From contig JAHJXZ010000004.1 of NCBI GenBank assembly GCA_018827205.1, positions 1 to 34,926 of the forward strand: 34,926 nt of DNA, given 5' to 3'. This DNA is from Gammaproteobacteria bacterium (GTDB taxonomy: Bacteria > Pseudomonadota > Gammaproteobacteria > Pseudomonadales > Pseudomonadaceae). Positions 8,501 through 16,992 of this stretch are shown piece by piece (positions within the stretch are counted from its first letter, which is position 1; each line of letters opens with the position of its first letter). The notes below the pieces were generated by a model, which saw only the letters and a list, made by a program, of their open reading frames with translations, was not told where the DNA came from and did not search any database. The position numbers were made by a program, and so were the translations under genes.

Positions 8501-11500
8501 CCCGCTGCTGTTGTTCTGGCTGGCCAGCCCGGCGATTGCCTGGCACCTCAGCCGTCCATCCATACCGCCCACATTCACCCCATCGGCCGATGAGCAGCTG
8601 TTTCTCAGCATACTGGCGCGTAAGACCTGGGCATTTTTCGATGATCATGTCGGGCCACACGACAATTGGTTGCCGCCTGACAATATTCAGGAACAACCCA
8701 CGCGGATCATCGCCCACCGCACCTCGCCAACCAATATGGGCATGGCCTTGCTCGCGCATTTGGCCGCTTACGACTTTGGCTACCTGAGTGCTGGTCGCTT
8801 GCTGACGCGCCTGGATAAGTCGCTGACCAGCATGGCCGGCCTGGAGCGCCACCGTCAGCACTTTTTCAACTGGTACGACACCCAAACGCTCAAGCCCCTG
8901 CCGCCTCACTATGTCTCGACGGTAGACAGCGGCAACCTGGCCGGCTTGCTGCTGACCCTGCGCCCAGGCCTTTTGGAGTTGGCCGATCAGCCGGTGCTCA
9001 GTGCCCAGACTTTCAACGGCCTCAGCGATACCCTGGCCGCCCTGCAAGAAGCACTCACCCAAGAGCAACTGGATACCCACGCCCTGTATGAGTTGCAGGA
9101 CGAGTTGGAACGCGCCTGCACGGTGGCACCACCCAATCTGCCGAACGCCTGCCAGCGTTTGCAGGGATTGCTCGACGGCAGCCAACGCTTGCTCTCGACT
9201 CTACATACCCGGCCAGGGAGCGGAAGCGAACGATGGTTGCAGGCCCTGATCGCGCACTGCCAAGACCTGCATGGTGAGCTGAGCCAATTTCTCTTGCCGC
9301 CTCTCGCCGCACCTGAGCAGCCAGCACAGAGGACCTGGCGCCAGTTGAGCGAGCTGGACAGCGCACAATGGCCGCTGGCCAGCCAGGCGCCGGTACTGCG
9401 CGTGAAATGCTATGCACGCGAGCGTATCGACCGTGCCGAGCGACTGGCGCAACAGGCTGGCAGCCTCGCGCAAATGGAGTTCGGTTTTCTCTACGACCCG
9501 CAACGCGATCTGTTCAGCATTGGTTACAACACCGAAGAAGACCGCCTGGACAGCGGTTATTACGACCTACTCGCCTCCGAAGCGCGGCTGACCAACTTTG
9601 TGGTAATCGCCCAGGGTCAATTACCCCAGGAGGGTTGGTTCACCCTCGGCCGGCTGCTCACCAGTAACCATGGCGTGCCGGTGCTGCTGTCGTGGTCGGG
9701 CTCGATGTTTGAATACCTGATGCCCATGCTGGTGATGCCCAGCCACAGCGGCACGCTGCTCGACCAAACCTGCCGTGCTGCCGTGGCCCGGCAGATCGAA
9801 TATGGCAATCAGCTGGGGTTGCCCTGGGGTATCTCCGAATCGGGTTACAACACCCTTGATGCCCACTTCAACTACCAGTACCGAGCGTTCGGTGTCCCTG
9901 GCCTGGGCTTAAAACGCGGGCTCGGCGAAGACATCGTGATTGCCCCCTATGCGTCGGCCCTGGCCCTGATGGTCGAGCCCCATGCCGCCTGCAAAAACCT
10001 GCAGCGCTTGGCAGAGCTGGGCCTGTCAGGCCCTTATGGGCTGTACGAAGCCATCGACTACACCCCCGCGCGCCTGCCTCGCGGGCAGAGCACTGCGGTG
10101 ATTCACTCCTTTATGGCTCACCACCAGGGCATGAGTCTGTTGGCGCTGGCCTACGTCTTGCTGGACCGACCGATGCAACGGCGTTTCGAGTCCGACCCGC
10201 AATTCCAGGCCACCGCCCTGCTGCTGCAGGAGCGCATCCCGAAAACCGCGGCGCAGTACCTGCACGCCGCCCACTCGCCTGCGGCCGATGCCGCTGCCCG
10301 GGCCAGCGAAACCAAACTGCGCGTGTTCACAGATCCAGGCCGACGACGCCCTGCCGTGCAATTGCTCTCCAACGGCCACTACCATGTCATGCTCAGCAGC
10401 GCCGGGGGTGGCTATAGCCGCTGCGACAGCATGGCCGTGACCCGCTGGCAGGAAGACATCAGCCGCGACCACTGGGGCATGTTCTGTTACCTGCGCGATG
10501 TCAGCAGCGGCGCATTCTGGTCCGCCGCGCATCAACCTACGCTGCGCAAAACTGCCAGCTATGAGGCGATCTTTACCGATGCGCGCGCCGAATTTCGTGT
10601 GCGCGAAGAGGATTACGATGCGCACAGCGAAATCGTCGTCTCCCCCGAAGACAATATCGAGCTGCGCCGTCTGCACCTGACCAACCGCGCCCAGGTCAGG
10701 CGCACCCTGGAACTCACCAGCTATGCCGAAGTGGTGTTGGCTCCGGCTATCGCCGACGCCCTGCACCCGGCATTCAGCAAGTTGTTCGTGCAGACGGAGT
10801 TGCTGCCGCAGGTGCAGGCGATCCTCTGTAGCCGCAGGCCACGCTCCAGCCAGGAGGCCACGCCGTGGATGTGCCACCTGCTCGCCGCCCATGGTGTGGA
10901 TATTGACGCGATCTCCTATGAAACCGACCGCGCGCAATTTATTGGCCGAGGCCGCAGCGCAGCCAACCCCGCCGCACTGGATGCCGAGGTGGAGCATCTT
11001 TCCGGTAGCGCCGGCTCGGTCCTCGATCCTATCGTGGCCATCCGCTGCCGGATCACCCTCGACCCCGGCCAGACCGCTGTCATCGACCTGGTCAGTGGCG
11101 TCAGCGAGAGCCGCGAGGGTTGCCTGCAACTGATCGACAAATACCGCGACAGGCACCTGGCCGACCGCGTATTCGATCTTGCCTGGACTCACAGCCAAGT
11201 CTTGCTGCGCCAGCTCAATGCCGCGCCAGTCGACGCCCGCCTTTTTGAACAACTGGCCGCCTCAATCCTTTATGCCAATGCCTCGTTACGCGCCGACCCC
11301 AGCCTAATAAGCGGCAACCAGCGCAACCAGTCGGGCCTCTGGGGCCAAGCGATTTCCGGCGACCTGCCCATCGTTCTGCTGCAGATCGCGGACCCAACCA
11401 ATATCGAACTGGTACGGCAACTGGTCCAGGCCCATGCCTACTGGCGGCAAAAGGGCCTGGCCCTGGACCTGGTGATCTGGAACGAAGACCAGGCGGGCTA

Positions 11501-14180
11501 CCGCCAACACCTGCAGGACCTGATCATGGCGCTGGTCACCTCCAGTAGTGGCGCCAACCTGCTGGACCGACCCGGCGGCATCTTCGTCCGCCCGGCTCAG
11601 CAACTGTCCAGCGAAGACCGTCTGCTGATGCTCGCCGTGGCACGCGTGGTGCTCAGCGACCAGCACGGCAGCCTGGCCGAACAACTGCACCGACGCACCA
11701 GCGAGCCAGTACTGCCGCGCTTCGACGCCCGCCAGTTACGGACACCTCAACGCTCGTCAGCCAGACCGGTAATCAACAATACCTCGCTGGCGCTAAGCAA
11801 CCCGTTTGGCGGCTTCAGCGCCGACGGCAGCGAATATGTGATCCAGCTTGCCGAAGGCGTGAGCACACCAGCACCCTGGGCTAATGTGCTGGCCAATCCC
11901 GACTTCGGCACGATAATCAGCGAAAGCGGCGGTGCCTACACCTGGAGCGAGAACGCCCATGAGTACCGCCTGACCCCCTGGCACAACGAGCCGCTCAGCG
12001 ACGCCAGTGACGAAGCGTTTTACCTGCGCGATGACGAGAGTGGGCACTACTGGTCCCCCACCCCGCTGCCGCGCCCCGGCACCGGTAGCTACACCACGCG
12101 CCACGGCTTCGGCTACAGCGTTTTCGAGCATGAAGAAGACGGCATCCATAGCGAACTCTGGGTGTATGTCGCTCTGGACGCCTCGATCAAGTTCTCGCGG
12201 CTTAGCGTGCGCAACCAGTCAGGACGCACACGGCGCCTGTCAGCCACTGGCTATGTCGCCTGGGTACTCGGTGACCTGCGGGAAAAGTCAGCCATGCACA
12301 TCGTCACCGAACAGGACCCAATCTGCGGTGCGCTGTTCGCACGCAACGCCTACTCCATCGACTTTCCAGGGCGTGTGGCGTTCTTTGATGCCGACTCGCC
12401 GACGCGCACCGTCAGTGCTGATCGCAGCGAATTTCTTGGTCGTAACGGCAACCTGAATGCACCCGCTGCCATGTCCAAGCCGCACCTATCCGGCCGGACA
12501 GGGGGCGGCCTGGACCCCTGCGCAGCGATTCAAGTCGCGTTCGAACTGGCCGATGGCGGCAACCGCGACATCATCTTTCGTCTCGGTGCCGGTCGAACGG
12601 TCTCGTGCGCCCGCCACCTGGCGCAAACCTACCGCAGCAACAGTGCCGCCGCCTGCGTGCTCAAGACGGTACGTCGCTACTGGTGCACGACACTGAACAC
12701 AATCCAGATAAAAACCCCGGAGCCGGCCATCGATGTACTGGTCAACGGCTGGCTCATGTACCAGGTTATCGCCAGCCGTTTCTGGGCACGCAGCGGCTAT
12801 TACCAGTCGGGCGGCGCCTATGGGTTTCGCGACCAGTTGCAAGACAGCATGGCCATGCTCCATGCCAACCCGGCCGCCAGCCGCCAGCACTTGCTGCTGT
12901 GTGCTGCCCATCAATTTATCGAGGGCGATGTGCAGCACTGGTGGCACCCGCCCCTGAACCGCGGCGTGCGCACCGGCTGCTCCGACGACTACCTATGGCT
13001 GGCCCTGGCGACCAGCCGCTATGTACTGATCACCGGAGATCAGGAGGTTCTTGATGAACAGGTGCATTACATAGAAGGCCGCGCACTGAATGCTGGTGAA
13101 GAGTCCTATTACGATCTGCCACGAACTTCAACGCAGCAGGAAAGCCTTTACCAGCATTGCGTACGTGCCATCGAACACAGCATGAGCCGAGGCGCTCACG
13201 GCCTACCCCTGATCGGTTGCGGTGACTGGAACGACGGCATGAACCGGGTAGGCGAACAAGGCCAAGGCGAAAGCGTGTGGCTGGGTTTCTTCCTCTACGA
13301 GGTGCTGCAGCAGTTTGCCGAAACAGCGCGCAGTCACGGCGACGCGCCCTTCGCCCAGCGCTGCCTGGAACAGGCCGAGAGCCTGCGTTTGAACCTGGAA
13401 GCCCATGGCTGGGACGGCGCCTGGTATCGGCGTGCCTACTTCGATGACGGCACGCCGCTGGGCTCGGCCGCCAACGAGGAATGCCGTATCGACTCGATCG
13501 CCCAAAGCTGGTCAGTGCTCTCCGCCGCAGCCGCGCCGGACCGCCAGCACATTGCCATAGATGCCTTGGACAAACACCTGCTGCGCCGCGATCTGGGCTT
13601 GATCAAACTACTCGAGCCTCCCTTCGACCAAGGCACGCTCGACCCCGGCTACATCAAAGGCTACGTGCCTGGGGTACGCGAAAACGGCGGTCAATACACC
13701 CATGCAGCGGTATGGGCCGGCATGGCCTTCGCCCGCCTGGGTGATAGTGCAAGGGCCTGGGAGGTGCTGCGCCTGATCAACCCGGTGAGCCACGGCAACG
13801 CCACCACCATTGAGCAGTACAAGGTCGAGCCCTACGTGGTCAGCGCCGATGTCTACGGTGTCGCCCCCCATGCCGGGCGCGGCGGCTGGAGCTGGTACAC
13901 CGGAGCGGCCGGCTGGATGTACCGCTTTGTCGTCGAGTCGCTGCTCGGCGTACAGCGCATTGGCAACAACATGCGCCTGCAGCCGCTGCTACCTGCCAAC
14001 TGGCCAGGCTTTAGTCTGGATTATCGCTTCGGCTCAACGCTGTACCGCATCGAAGTCCACCAAGCCGCTGACGCCACACCCGCGCTGCACCTCGACGGCG
14101 TACGCCTGGATGGCCCGGATATCCCCTTGCTGGACGACGCCCGCGAACACCGCATCGAACTGCATTGCCGACCGCTTTAA
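5598..14180 (+). CDS. ndvB: cyclic beta-1,2-glucan synthase (NdvB/ChvB type)
   Basis: The 2860-aa inner-membrane enzyme makes cyclic beta-1,2-glucans from UDP-glucose, which are periplasmic osmoprotectants. Order: an N-terminal cytoplasmic region (1-400), membrane helices (about 406-470), a GT84 glucosyltransferase (DTDT at 626-629, RRHRW ending at Trp775), more helices (about 820-980), a glycoamylase-like middle domain (GESGYNTLD-like block near 1412), and tandem carbohydrate-binding and GH94 phosphorylase-like modules. The last holds DWND at 2543-2546, which carries the expected general acid. Length matches Brucella/Agrobacterium enzymes (about 2830-2870). ATG 5598 has AAGGA just upstream and is chosen over TTG 5568. 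A CsbD-like gene follows 52 bp later. It differs from the small P. aeruginosa protein also called NdvB. Confidence 0.93.
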   Translation: MPTLWSRTLSHLRRPTQKFVYEPALRAELFSAAQMAAHGHQLAQQHQLNPSSKPGTLLSRLYENEALLARSCTLLSEVPVATRRATPAAEWLLDNFYLIEEQIRTARKHLPKGYNRELPRLGNGPSSGLPRVYDIALETISHGDGRFDSESLCRFVAAYQSVTPLTLGELWAIPIMLRLALVENLRRVASRVMANWDDRNLANDWADLLSETAEQDPKSVVLSVADLARSQPPMSSSFVAELTRRLQGQNAALTLPLTWVEQVLAASGQSSERLVQLDTQQQAADQVSISNSISSLRLLSASDWRSFVERMSHVEQVLSEDPAGVYPSMDFATRDHYRHVVERLAKHSAQTEEQVARLAIELASTNQGLAAHVGFYLLGEGLKPLEQRLGVRLSLTERWQRVLRRAPLAFFLGPALLLSVLLAWPFLASARTHGLSDMLLALLSVPALLMTSCLALGLVNWLVTLTVTPDTLPRLDYSSGIPAQSRTLVVIPTLMDSAADVEELVEGLEVRFLANRDSNLHFALLTDFMDAPSAELEQDAALLLLARNLIEALNLKYPAGEAERFYLLHRPRRWNPAEGVWMGQERKRGKLAALNALLRGQGQEQFTMIAGAIDALPKVNYVITLDTDTQLPRDVAKQLVGALAHPLNHAVFDADGRNICSGYAILQPRVGISLPSSARSAYAQLFGSDAGVDPYTRAVSDVYQDLFRHGSFVGKGIYAVDAFEHALEGCFPDNRILSHDLIEGCYACSGLLSDVQLYEEHPASYSADCKRRHRWIRGDWQLLPWLLPWIAKPQGGLQRNRLDALARWKILDNLRRSLEPVAFLTMLLCGWLALPLALHWNLAVLALVLTQPVLGSLLELLRKPHDIPLMQHLRATARSAAQHFSRALLALVWLPAEALLSVDAIVRTLWRVLVSRKRLLQWSPSREVERSSHNDLAGLYRLMWVAPLTALLTSVLLLPTPWVLLLASPLLLFWLASPAIAWHLSRPSIPPTFTPSADEQLFLSILARKTWAFFDDHVGPHDNWLPPDNIQEQPTRIIAHRTSPTNMGMALLAHLAAYDFGYLSAGRLLTRLDKSLTSMAGLERHRQHFFNWYDTQTLKPLPPHYVSTVDSGNLAGLLLTLRPGLLELADQPVLSAQTFNGLSDTLAALQEALTQEQLDTHALYELQDELERACTVAPPNLPNACQRLQGLLDGSQRLLSTLHTRPGSGSERWLQALIAHCQDLHGELSQFLLPPLAAPEQPAQRTWRQLSELDSAQWPLASQAPVLRVKCYARERIDRAERLAQQAGSLAQMEFGFLYDPQRDLFSIGYNTEEDRLDSGYYDLLASEARLTNFVVIAQGQLPQEGWFTLGRLLTSNHGVPVLLSWSGSMFEYLMPMLVMPSHSGTLLDQTCRAAVARQIEYGNQLGLPWGISESGYNTLDAHFNYQYRAFGVPGLGLKRGLGEDIVIAPYASALALMVEPHAACKNLQRLAELGLSGPYGLYEAIDYTPARLPRGQSTAVIHSFMAHHQGMSLLALAYVLLDRPMQRRFESDPQFQATALLLQERIPKTAAQYLHAAHSPAADAAARASETKLRVFTDPGRRRPAVQLLSNGHYHVMLSSAGGGYSRCDSMAVTRWQEDISRDHWGMFCYLRDVSSGAFWSAAHQPTLRKTASYEAIFTDARAEFRVREEDYDAHSEIVVSPEDNIELRRLHLTNRAQVRRTLELTSYAEVVLAPAIADALHPAFSKLFVQTELLPQVQAILCSRRPRSSQEATPWMCHLLAAHGVDIDAISYETDRAQFIGRGRSAANPAALDAEVEHLSGSAGSVLDPIVAIRCRITLDPGQTAVIDLVSGVSESREGCLQLIDKYRDRHLADRVFDLAWTHSQVLLRQLNAAPVDARLFEQLAASILYANASLRADPSLISGNQRNQSGLWGQAISGDLPIVLLQIADPTNIELVRQLVQAHAYWRQKGLALDLVIWNEDQAGYRQHLQDLIMALVTSSSGANLLDRPGGIFVRPAQQLSSEDRLLMLAVARVVLSDQHGSLAEQLHRRTSEPVLPRFDARQLRTPQRSSARPVINNTSLALSNPFGGFSADGSEYVIQLAEGVSTPAPWANVLANPDFGTIISESGGAYTWSENAHEYRLTPWHNEPLSDASDEAFYLRDDESGHYWSPTPLPRPGTGSYTTRHGFGYSVFEHEEDGIHSELWVYVALDASIKFSRLSVRNQSGRTRRLSATGYVAWVLGDLREKSAMHIVTEQDPICGALFARNAYSIDFPGRVAFFDADSPTRTVSADRSEFLGRNGNLNAPAAMSKPHLSGRTGGGLDPCAAIQVAFELADGGNRDIIFRLGAGRTVSCARHLAQTYRSNSAAACVLKTVRRYWCTTLNTIQIKTPEPAIDVLVNGWLMYQVIASRFWARSGYYQSGGAYGFRDQLQDSMAMLHANPAASRQHLLLCAAHQFIEGDVQHWWHPPLNRGVRTGCSDDYLWLALATSRYVLITGDQEVLDEQVHYIEGRALNAGEESYYDLPRTSTQQESLYQHCVRAIEHSMSRGAHGLPLIGCGDWNDGMNRVGEQGQGESVWLGFFLYEVLQQFAETARSHGDAPFAQRCLEQAESLRLNLEAHGWDGAWYRRAYFDDGTPLGSAANEECRIDSIAQSWSVLSAAAAPDRQHIAIDALDKHLLRRDLGLIKLLEPPFDQGTLDPGYIKGYVPGVRENGGQYTHAAVWAGMAFARLGDSARAWEVLRLINPVSHGNATTIEQYKVEPYVVSADVYGVAPHAGRGGWSWYTGAAGWMYRFVVESLLGVQRIGNNMRLQPLLPANWPGFSLDYRFGSTLYRIEVHQAADATPALHLDGVRLDGPDIPLLDDAREHRIELHCRPL

Positions 14181-14232
14181 CGAGAGCAGCGCCCAGCCCC
14201 TTTTAATCACAGCAACTACAAGGAGACGCCAG

Positions 14233-14448
14233 ATGGCCCGACCTCTCGCCGAGATTATCCGCAACAATTGGCGGCAGCTCGCCGGCCCTGCCCGTATTGT
14301 CTGGGACGAATTGACGCTGGACGAACTGATCAAATCCGAAGGCGACGCGCAACGACTCACGGCCCTGGTGCAAGAGCGCTACGACATGCCACGTGAAGAT
14401 GCGCAAAAACAGGTCATGAGCTTTTTTGAACGCCACCGGAGCAGCTGA
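14233..14448 (+). CDS. CsbD-like stress-response protein
   Basis: The 71-aa protein matches the CsbD pattern: N-terminal NNWRQLAGPARIVWDELT, an acidic DELIKSEGDAQRL stretch and a RYDMPREDAQKQV end, equivalent to the family's helical bundle. It lacks a signal peptide and is presumably cytoplasmic. Members are general-stress proteins of unknown biochemistry. The start has AAGGAG 8 bases upstream. It lies 52 bp behind ndvB in the same direction, suggesting co-transcription and a shared osmotic-stress role, which is an inference. Confidence 0.8.
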   Translation: MARPLAEIIRNNWRQLAGPARIVWDELTLDELIKSEGDAQRLTALVQERYDMPREDAQKQVMSFFERHRSS

Positions 14449-14563
14449 CAGCGAAAGTTTCACTCCATCGGGCAGCCCTAACGCTCATGAGCGCATCCGT
14501 GAGCTGGCGCTGGCAATGCATGGCGAGGTCAGAAATAGAGGCGCCCACAAAAGCGCCGGACAC

Positions 14564-14592
14564 AAAAAAGCCTGGCCATCACTGACCAGGCT
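14564..14592 (-). terminator. rho-independent terminator of the former tRNA-Pro gene
   Basis: On the minus strand AGCCTGG and CCAGGCT pair across a 10-base loop (arms 14569-14575 and 14586-14592) and are followed by six U. It sits 18 bp beyond the CCA end of the tRNA fragment. It is therefore probably the original terminator of the tRNA gene that was cut off from its 5' part by integration. Confidence 0.75.
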
Positions 14593-14609
14593 CTAGTGTA
14601 GGGTTTGTT

Positions 14610-14654
14610 TGGTCGGGACGGAGTGATTCGAACACTCGACCCCTTGCACCCCAT
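14610..14654 (-). other. 3' part of tRNA-Pro(GGG): attachment-site copy at the element's left end
   Basis: The minus strand reads an anticodon-loop-like ATGGGGT, the 3' anticodon stem GCAAG, variable loop GGGTC, a T-arm with TTCGAAT inside GAGTG/CACTC, acceptor strand CGTCCCG, discriminator A and encoded CCA. This fits tRNA-Pro with anticodon GGG. Nothing upstream supplies the 5' half: no CGGGACG acceptor strand and no D-arm. A tRNA 3' end beginning at the anticodon loop is the classic core site of tyrosine integrases, and the integrase gene starts about 200 bp away. The intact tRNA should be at the other end, on the same strand. Confidence 0.8.
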
Positions 14655-14782
14655 ACAGGTAACTACCTGTTCAAGCAGATTCAACCAATTCCAAAGAGCC
14701 ATCGCAAAGTCCTTGATTTTACTGGCCTGTAGCCGTTTCATCGTCCAAAATAGCACGAAGTGATTCGAAGAAAGCCGATCTC

Positions 14783-14835
14783 AATTGGCAACGAATTGGC
14801 AACCAGAGAATCTCAATTGGCAACCAATTGGCAAC
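14783..14835 (+). repeat. four direct copies of AATTGGCAAC
   Basis: Exact copies of the decamer start at 14783, 14794, 14815 and 14826. They form two tandem pairs with an 11-bp period, the pairs being 32 bp apart. They lie between the attachment core and the integrase start, 15 bp before its ATG. One helical turn per repeat suggests a cooperative protein site, either integrase arm sites or an operator for int. Confidence 0.75.
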
Positions 14836-14850
14836 GGGGAAACTGACCAC

Positions 14851-16212
14851 ATGACCAAGATCACAGACCGCCAGATGACGGCCAAACCCGGTGCGAACGA
14901 TAAGTGGCTCAGCGAAGTCTCCATCTGGGGGCATGGCAGCCTGGTAGCTCGCATAACACCCAGCGGTGAGCGCCTATTTTATTTCCGCTACACAAACAGC
15001 AGCAGTGAACGCATCACCCTCCCCATAGGCACGTACAGCCGCGATGGCAGCGAGGGCACAATGACCTTGGCAGAGGCAGGACAGCGAGCTAAGGAGCTAG
15101 CAGGACTCCACAAGTCTGGGATAAGGGATATAAAAGAGTATTTAGAGGCCGAGGAAGCTGCTCGTGTGGCAGCTCGCGACGCTGAGCTTGCACGGATCGC
15201 TGCTGAGCAAGTAGCACTGGAGGAAGCCAAATCCCGACAAGCAGCCAGAAAAACCGTCCAGCATTTGTTCGATCACTGGGCCAACGTCGACCTAATCAAC
15301 CGCAAGGACGGCGGCGCAGAAGTTCGCCGGATGTTCGAAAAGGATGTCTTGCCTTATCTCGGCAAGCTTGCAGTCGAAGACGTGAAAAAAGGTCATATCA
15401 CGGAAGTTACTGATGCGCTGCTTGCGCGTGGCGTTAACCGTATGGCGAAGATGATCTTCAGCCTTATGCGACAAATGTTCAGATTCGCAGTAGACCGGGA
15501 CCTAATTGATCACGACCCTACTTCGAGCATTCGCAAAGCCAAGATCGGAGGTAAAGATGTCGAGCGTGATCGCGTTTTGAGCGAGGATGAAATCCGCACC
15601 TTAGCAAAGCTCGCCCCTGAGGCTGGCCTGCTTCCATCCTCAGAAGCTGCAATTTGGATTGCTCTATCGACCTGCTGCCGCATTGGTGAACTGCTGAATG
15701 CACGGTGGGAAAATGTCGACCTCGCAAAAGCAAACTGGCATATCCCCGGCGAGCAAAGCAAAAACGGTAAGGCCCACAACATCACCCTCTCACCTTTCGC
15801 CATACAGCACTTTAAGAGAGTCCTAGCATTCAGCTCCGACAGTCACTGGTGTTATCCCAACACCCAAAACAGTGGACCTGTATGTTCAAAAACGGTGACC
15901 AAGCAGCTTGGTGACCGGCAACGACTGCCGGATCAGGGGATTCTACGCAACAGAAGCGCCAACGCTCAGGCCCTACTTCTTCCCGGAGGAAAGTGGACTC
16001 CGCACGACTTAAGACGGACTGGCGCAACAATCATGACTTCCCTAGGCGTCCTGCCAGAAGTAGCAGAGCGCTGTCTTAACCACACCGAAGAAAACAAGGT
16101 TAAACGAACCTACCAACGCCATAGCTATGCTAAGGAAATGGCAGAGGCATGGCATATTCTTGGCAAGCACCTCGACCAATTAGTCAGCAAAGCGCAGTCG
16201 AACGCCAACTGA
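14851..16212 (+). CDS. int: tyrosine recombinase (phage/island integrase, P4/CP4-57 type)
   Basis: The 453-aa integrase has an N-terminal arm-binding domain of the DUF4102 kind (RQMTAKPGANDKWLSE, then LVARITPSGERLFYFRY and the IGTYSRDGS block), a coiled linker, a core-binding SAM-like domain (about 135-235) and a catalytic domain. The catalytic residues are visible: Arg277 (CCRIGELL), His385 and Arg388 (HDLRR), His411 (LNH) and Tyr421 (RTYQRH). ATG 14851 has GGGGAA upstream. The start at 14785 would translate the direct repeats and is rejected. Neighbouring the tRNA-Pro fragment, it should catalyse integration and excision at that gene. Confidence 0.93.
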   Translation: MTKITDRQMTAKPGANDKWLSEVSIWGHGSLVARITPSGERLFYFRYTNSSSERITLPIGTYSRDGSEGTMTLAEAGQRAKELAGLHKSGIRDIKEYLEAEEAARVAARDAELARIAAEQVALEEAKSRQAARKTVQHLFDHWANVDLINRKDGGAEVRRMFEKDVLPYLGKLAVEDVKKGHITEVTDALLARGVNRMAKMIFSLMRQMFRFAVDRDLIDHDPTSSIRKAKIGGKDVERDRVLSEDEIRTLAKLAPEAGLLPSSEAAIWIALSTCCRIGELLNARWENVDLAKANWHIPGEQSKNGKAHNITLSPFAIQHFKRVLAFSSDSHWCYPNTQNSGPVCSKTVTKQLGDRQRLPDQGILRNRSANAQALLLPGGKWTPHDLRRTGATIMTSLGVLPEVAERCLNHTEENKVKRTYQRHSYAKEMAEAWHILGKHLDQLVSKAQSNAN

Positions 16213-16298
16213 AATTTCCAAATCAAAGCAGACAGTACTCAGTAGAAAACTATATATAAAATCAAAACTACTTGACTAGCATAAAAAGGATAAGCTCA

Positions 16299-16988
16299 GT
16301 GTCAAACTTTCCTAAATCTCCTACCAGCATCAGCAGAGCCTCGATGCAAACAGTACTTACACAGACCAATCTGACACTTAGAAGCATTTTAAAAAACAAC
16401 TGGCCGAAAGAACTAGAACGACATATTGACAAAGAAATATACGCACTCTCTAAGAACGAAAAAATAAAATGGTCGGATATCTCAAAATGCTGGAATCACG
16501 AATACAAAGAGAGCAAGAGAAGCATTTTTAAACTAAACTTCTTCTATGCCAAACTTTACTATTTATGCGCTACCAGCGCACATGAAAAAGGCAAGATTGA
16601 TGAAGCTTGGATCTTACTTTTTCACTCAGTCCACCTAATTGGTTTTCTAGAGGGTTACAAGCACCAAAAAGAAGAAAAACAATTTAAAGAAAAGCGTGCC
16701 TCAGATGGCGGGAAAGCATTAGCATCAAAGAAATCAAAATTAAAAGAAAAGATTAGCGAAATATTGAAAGAGCCCCCAACCAGAGGCTGGGGCAGTGAAT
16801 CATCCATTGTAGATCACATACTGAACAATCAAGAATTTAAAGAGTTCATTGCCAGTATTAAAGCTGAAGAAACCATAAAGGACATGAAAGAATTTATTAC
16901 GTCTGAAGTGGTGTTTAATCCAAAAAACCAGAAGACACTTCAAAATCTTCGCTCGAAAACCACCACCCCACACGACAAAGAAAGTTAA
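16299..16988 (+). CDS. AT-rich hypothetical protein next to the integrase
   Basis: This 229-aa protein starts at a GTG with AAGGA 8 bases upstream, and an in-frame TTG at 16272 is less likely. The protein is rich in Lys and Glu, with charged helices and a segment QKEEKQFKEKRASDGGKALA that resembles a nucleic-acid-contacting helix. A more hydrophobic central part (residues about 83-125) may be the folded core. Base composition is far more AT-rich than the backbone. It ends 4 bp before the end of the convergent DUF3987 gene. I do not recognise a family. Its position matches that of yfjH in CP4-57, but similarity to YfjH could not be judged. Confidence 0.65.
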   Translation: MSNFPKSPTSISRASMQTVLTQTNLTLRSILKNNWPKELERHIDKEIYALSKNEKIKWSDISKCWNHEYKESKRSIFKLNFFYAKLYYLCATSAHEKGKIDEAWILLFHSVHLIGFLEGYKHQKEEKQFKEKRASDGGKALASKKSKLKEKISEILKEPPTRGWGSESSIVDHILNNQEFKEFIASIKAEETIKDMKEFITSEVVFNPKNQKTLQNLRSKTTTPHDKES

Positions 16989-16992
16989 TCAT

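Noticed and set aside
10026..11252. 408-codon open frame on the minus strand inside ndvB
   Set aside because: It lies wholly antisense to the strongly supported ndvB coding sequence, lacks a ribosome site and reads like the mirror of GC-rich codon bias, as do other long minus frames in ndvB such as 6876-7772.
14610..14700. A complete tRNA-Pro gene
   Set aside because: Only the part from the anticodon loop to CCA is present. No matching 5' acceptor strand or D-arm exists in the adjoining 80 bases.
14785..14850. Upstream extension of the integrase to a start at 14785
   Set aside because: It would translate the direct-repeat array and has no ribosome site. ATG 14851 fits the family start.
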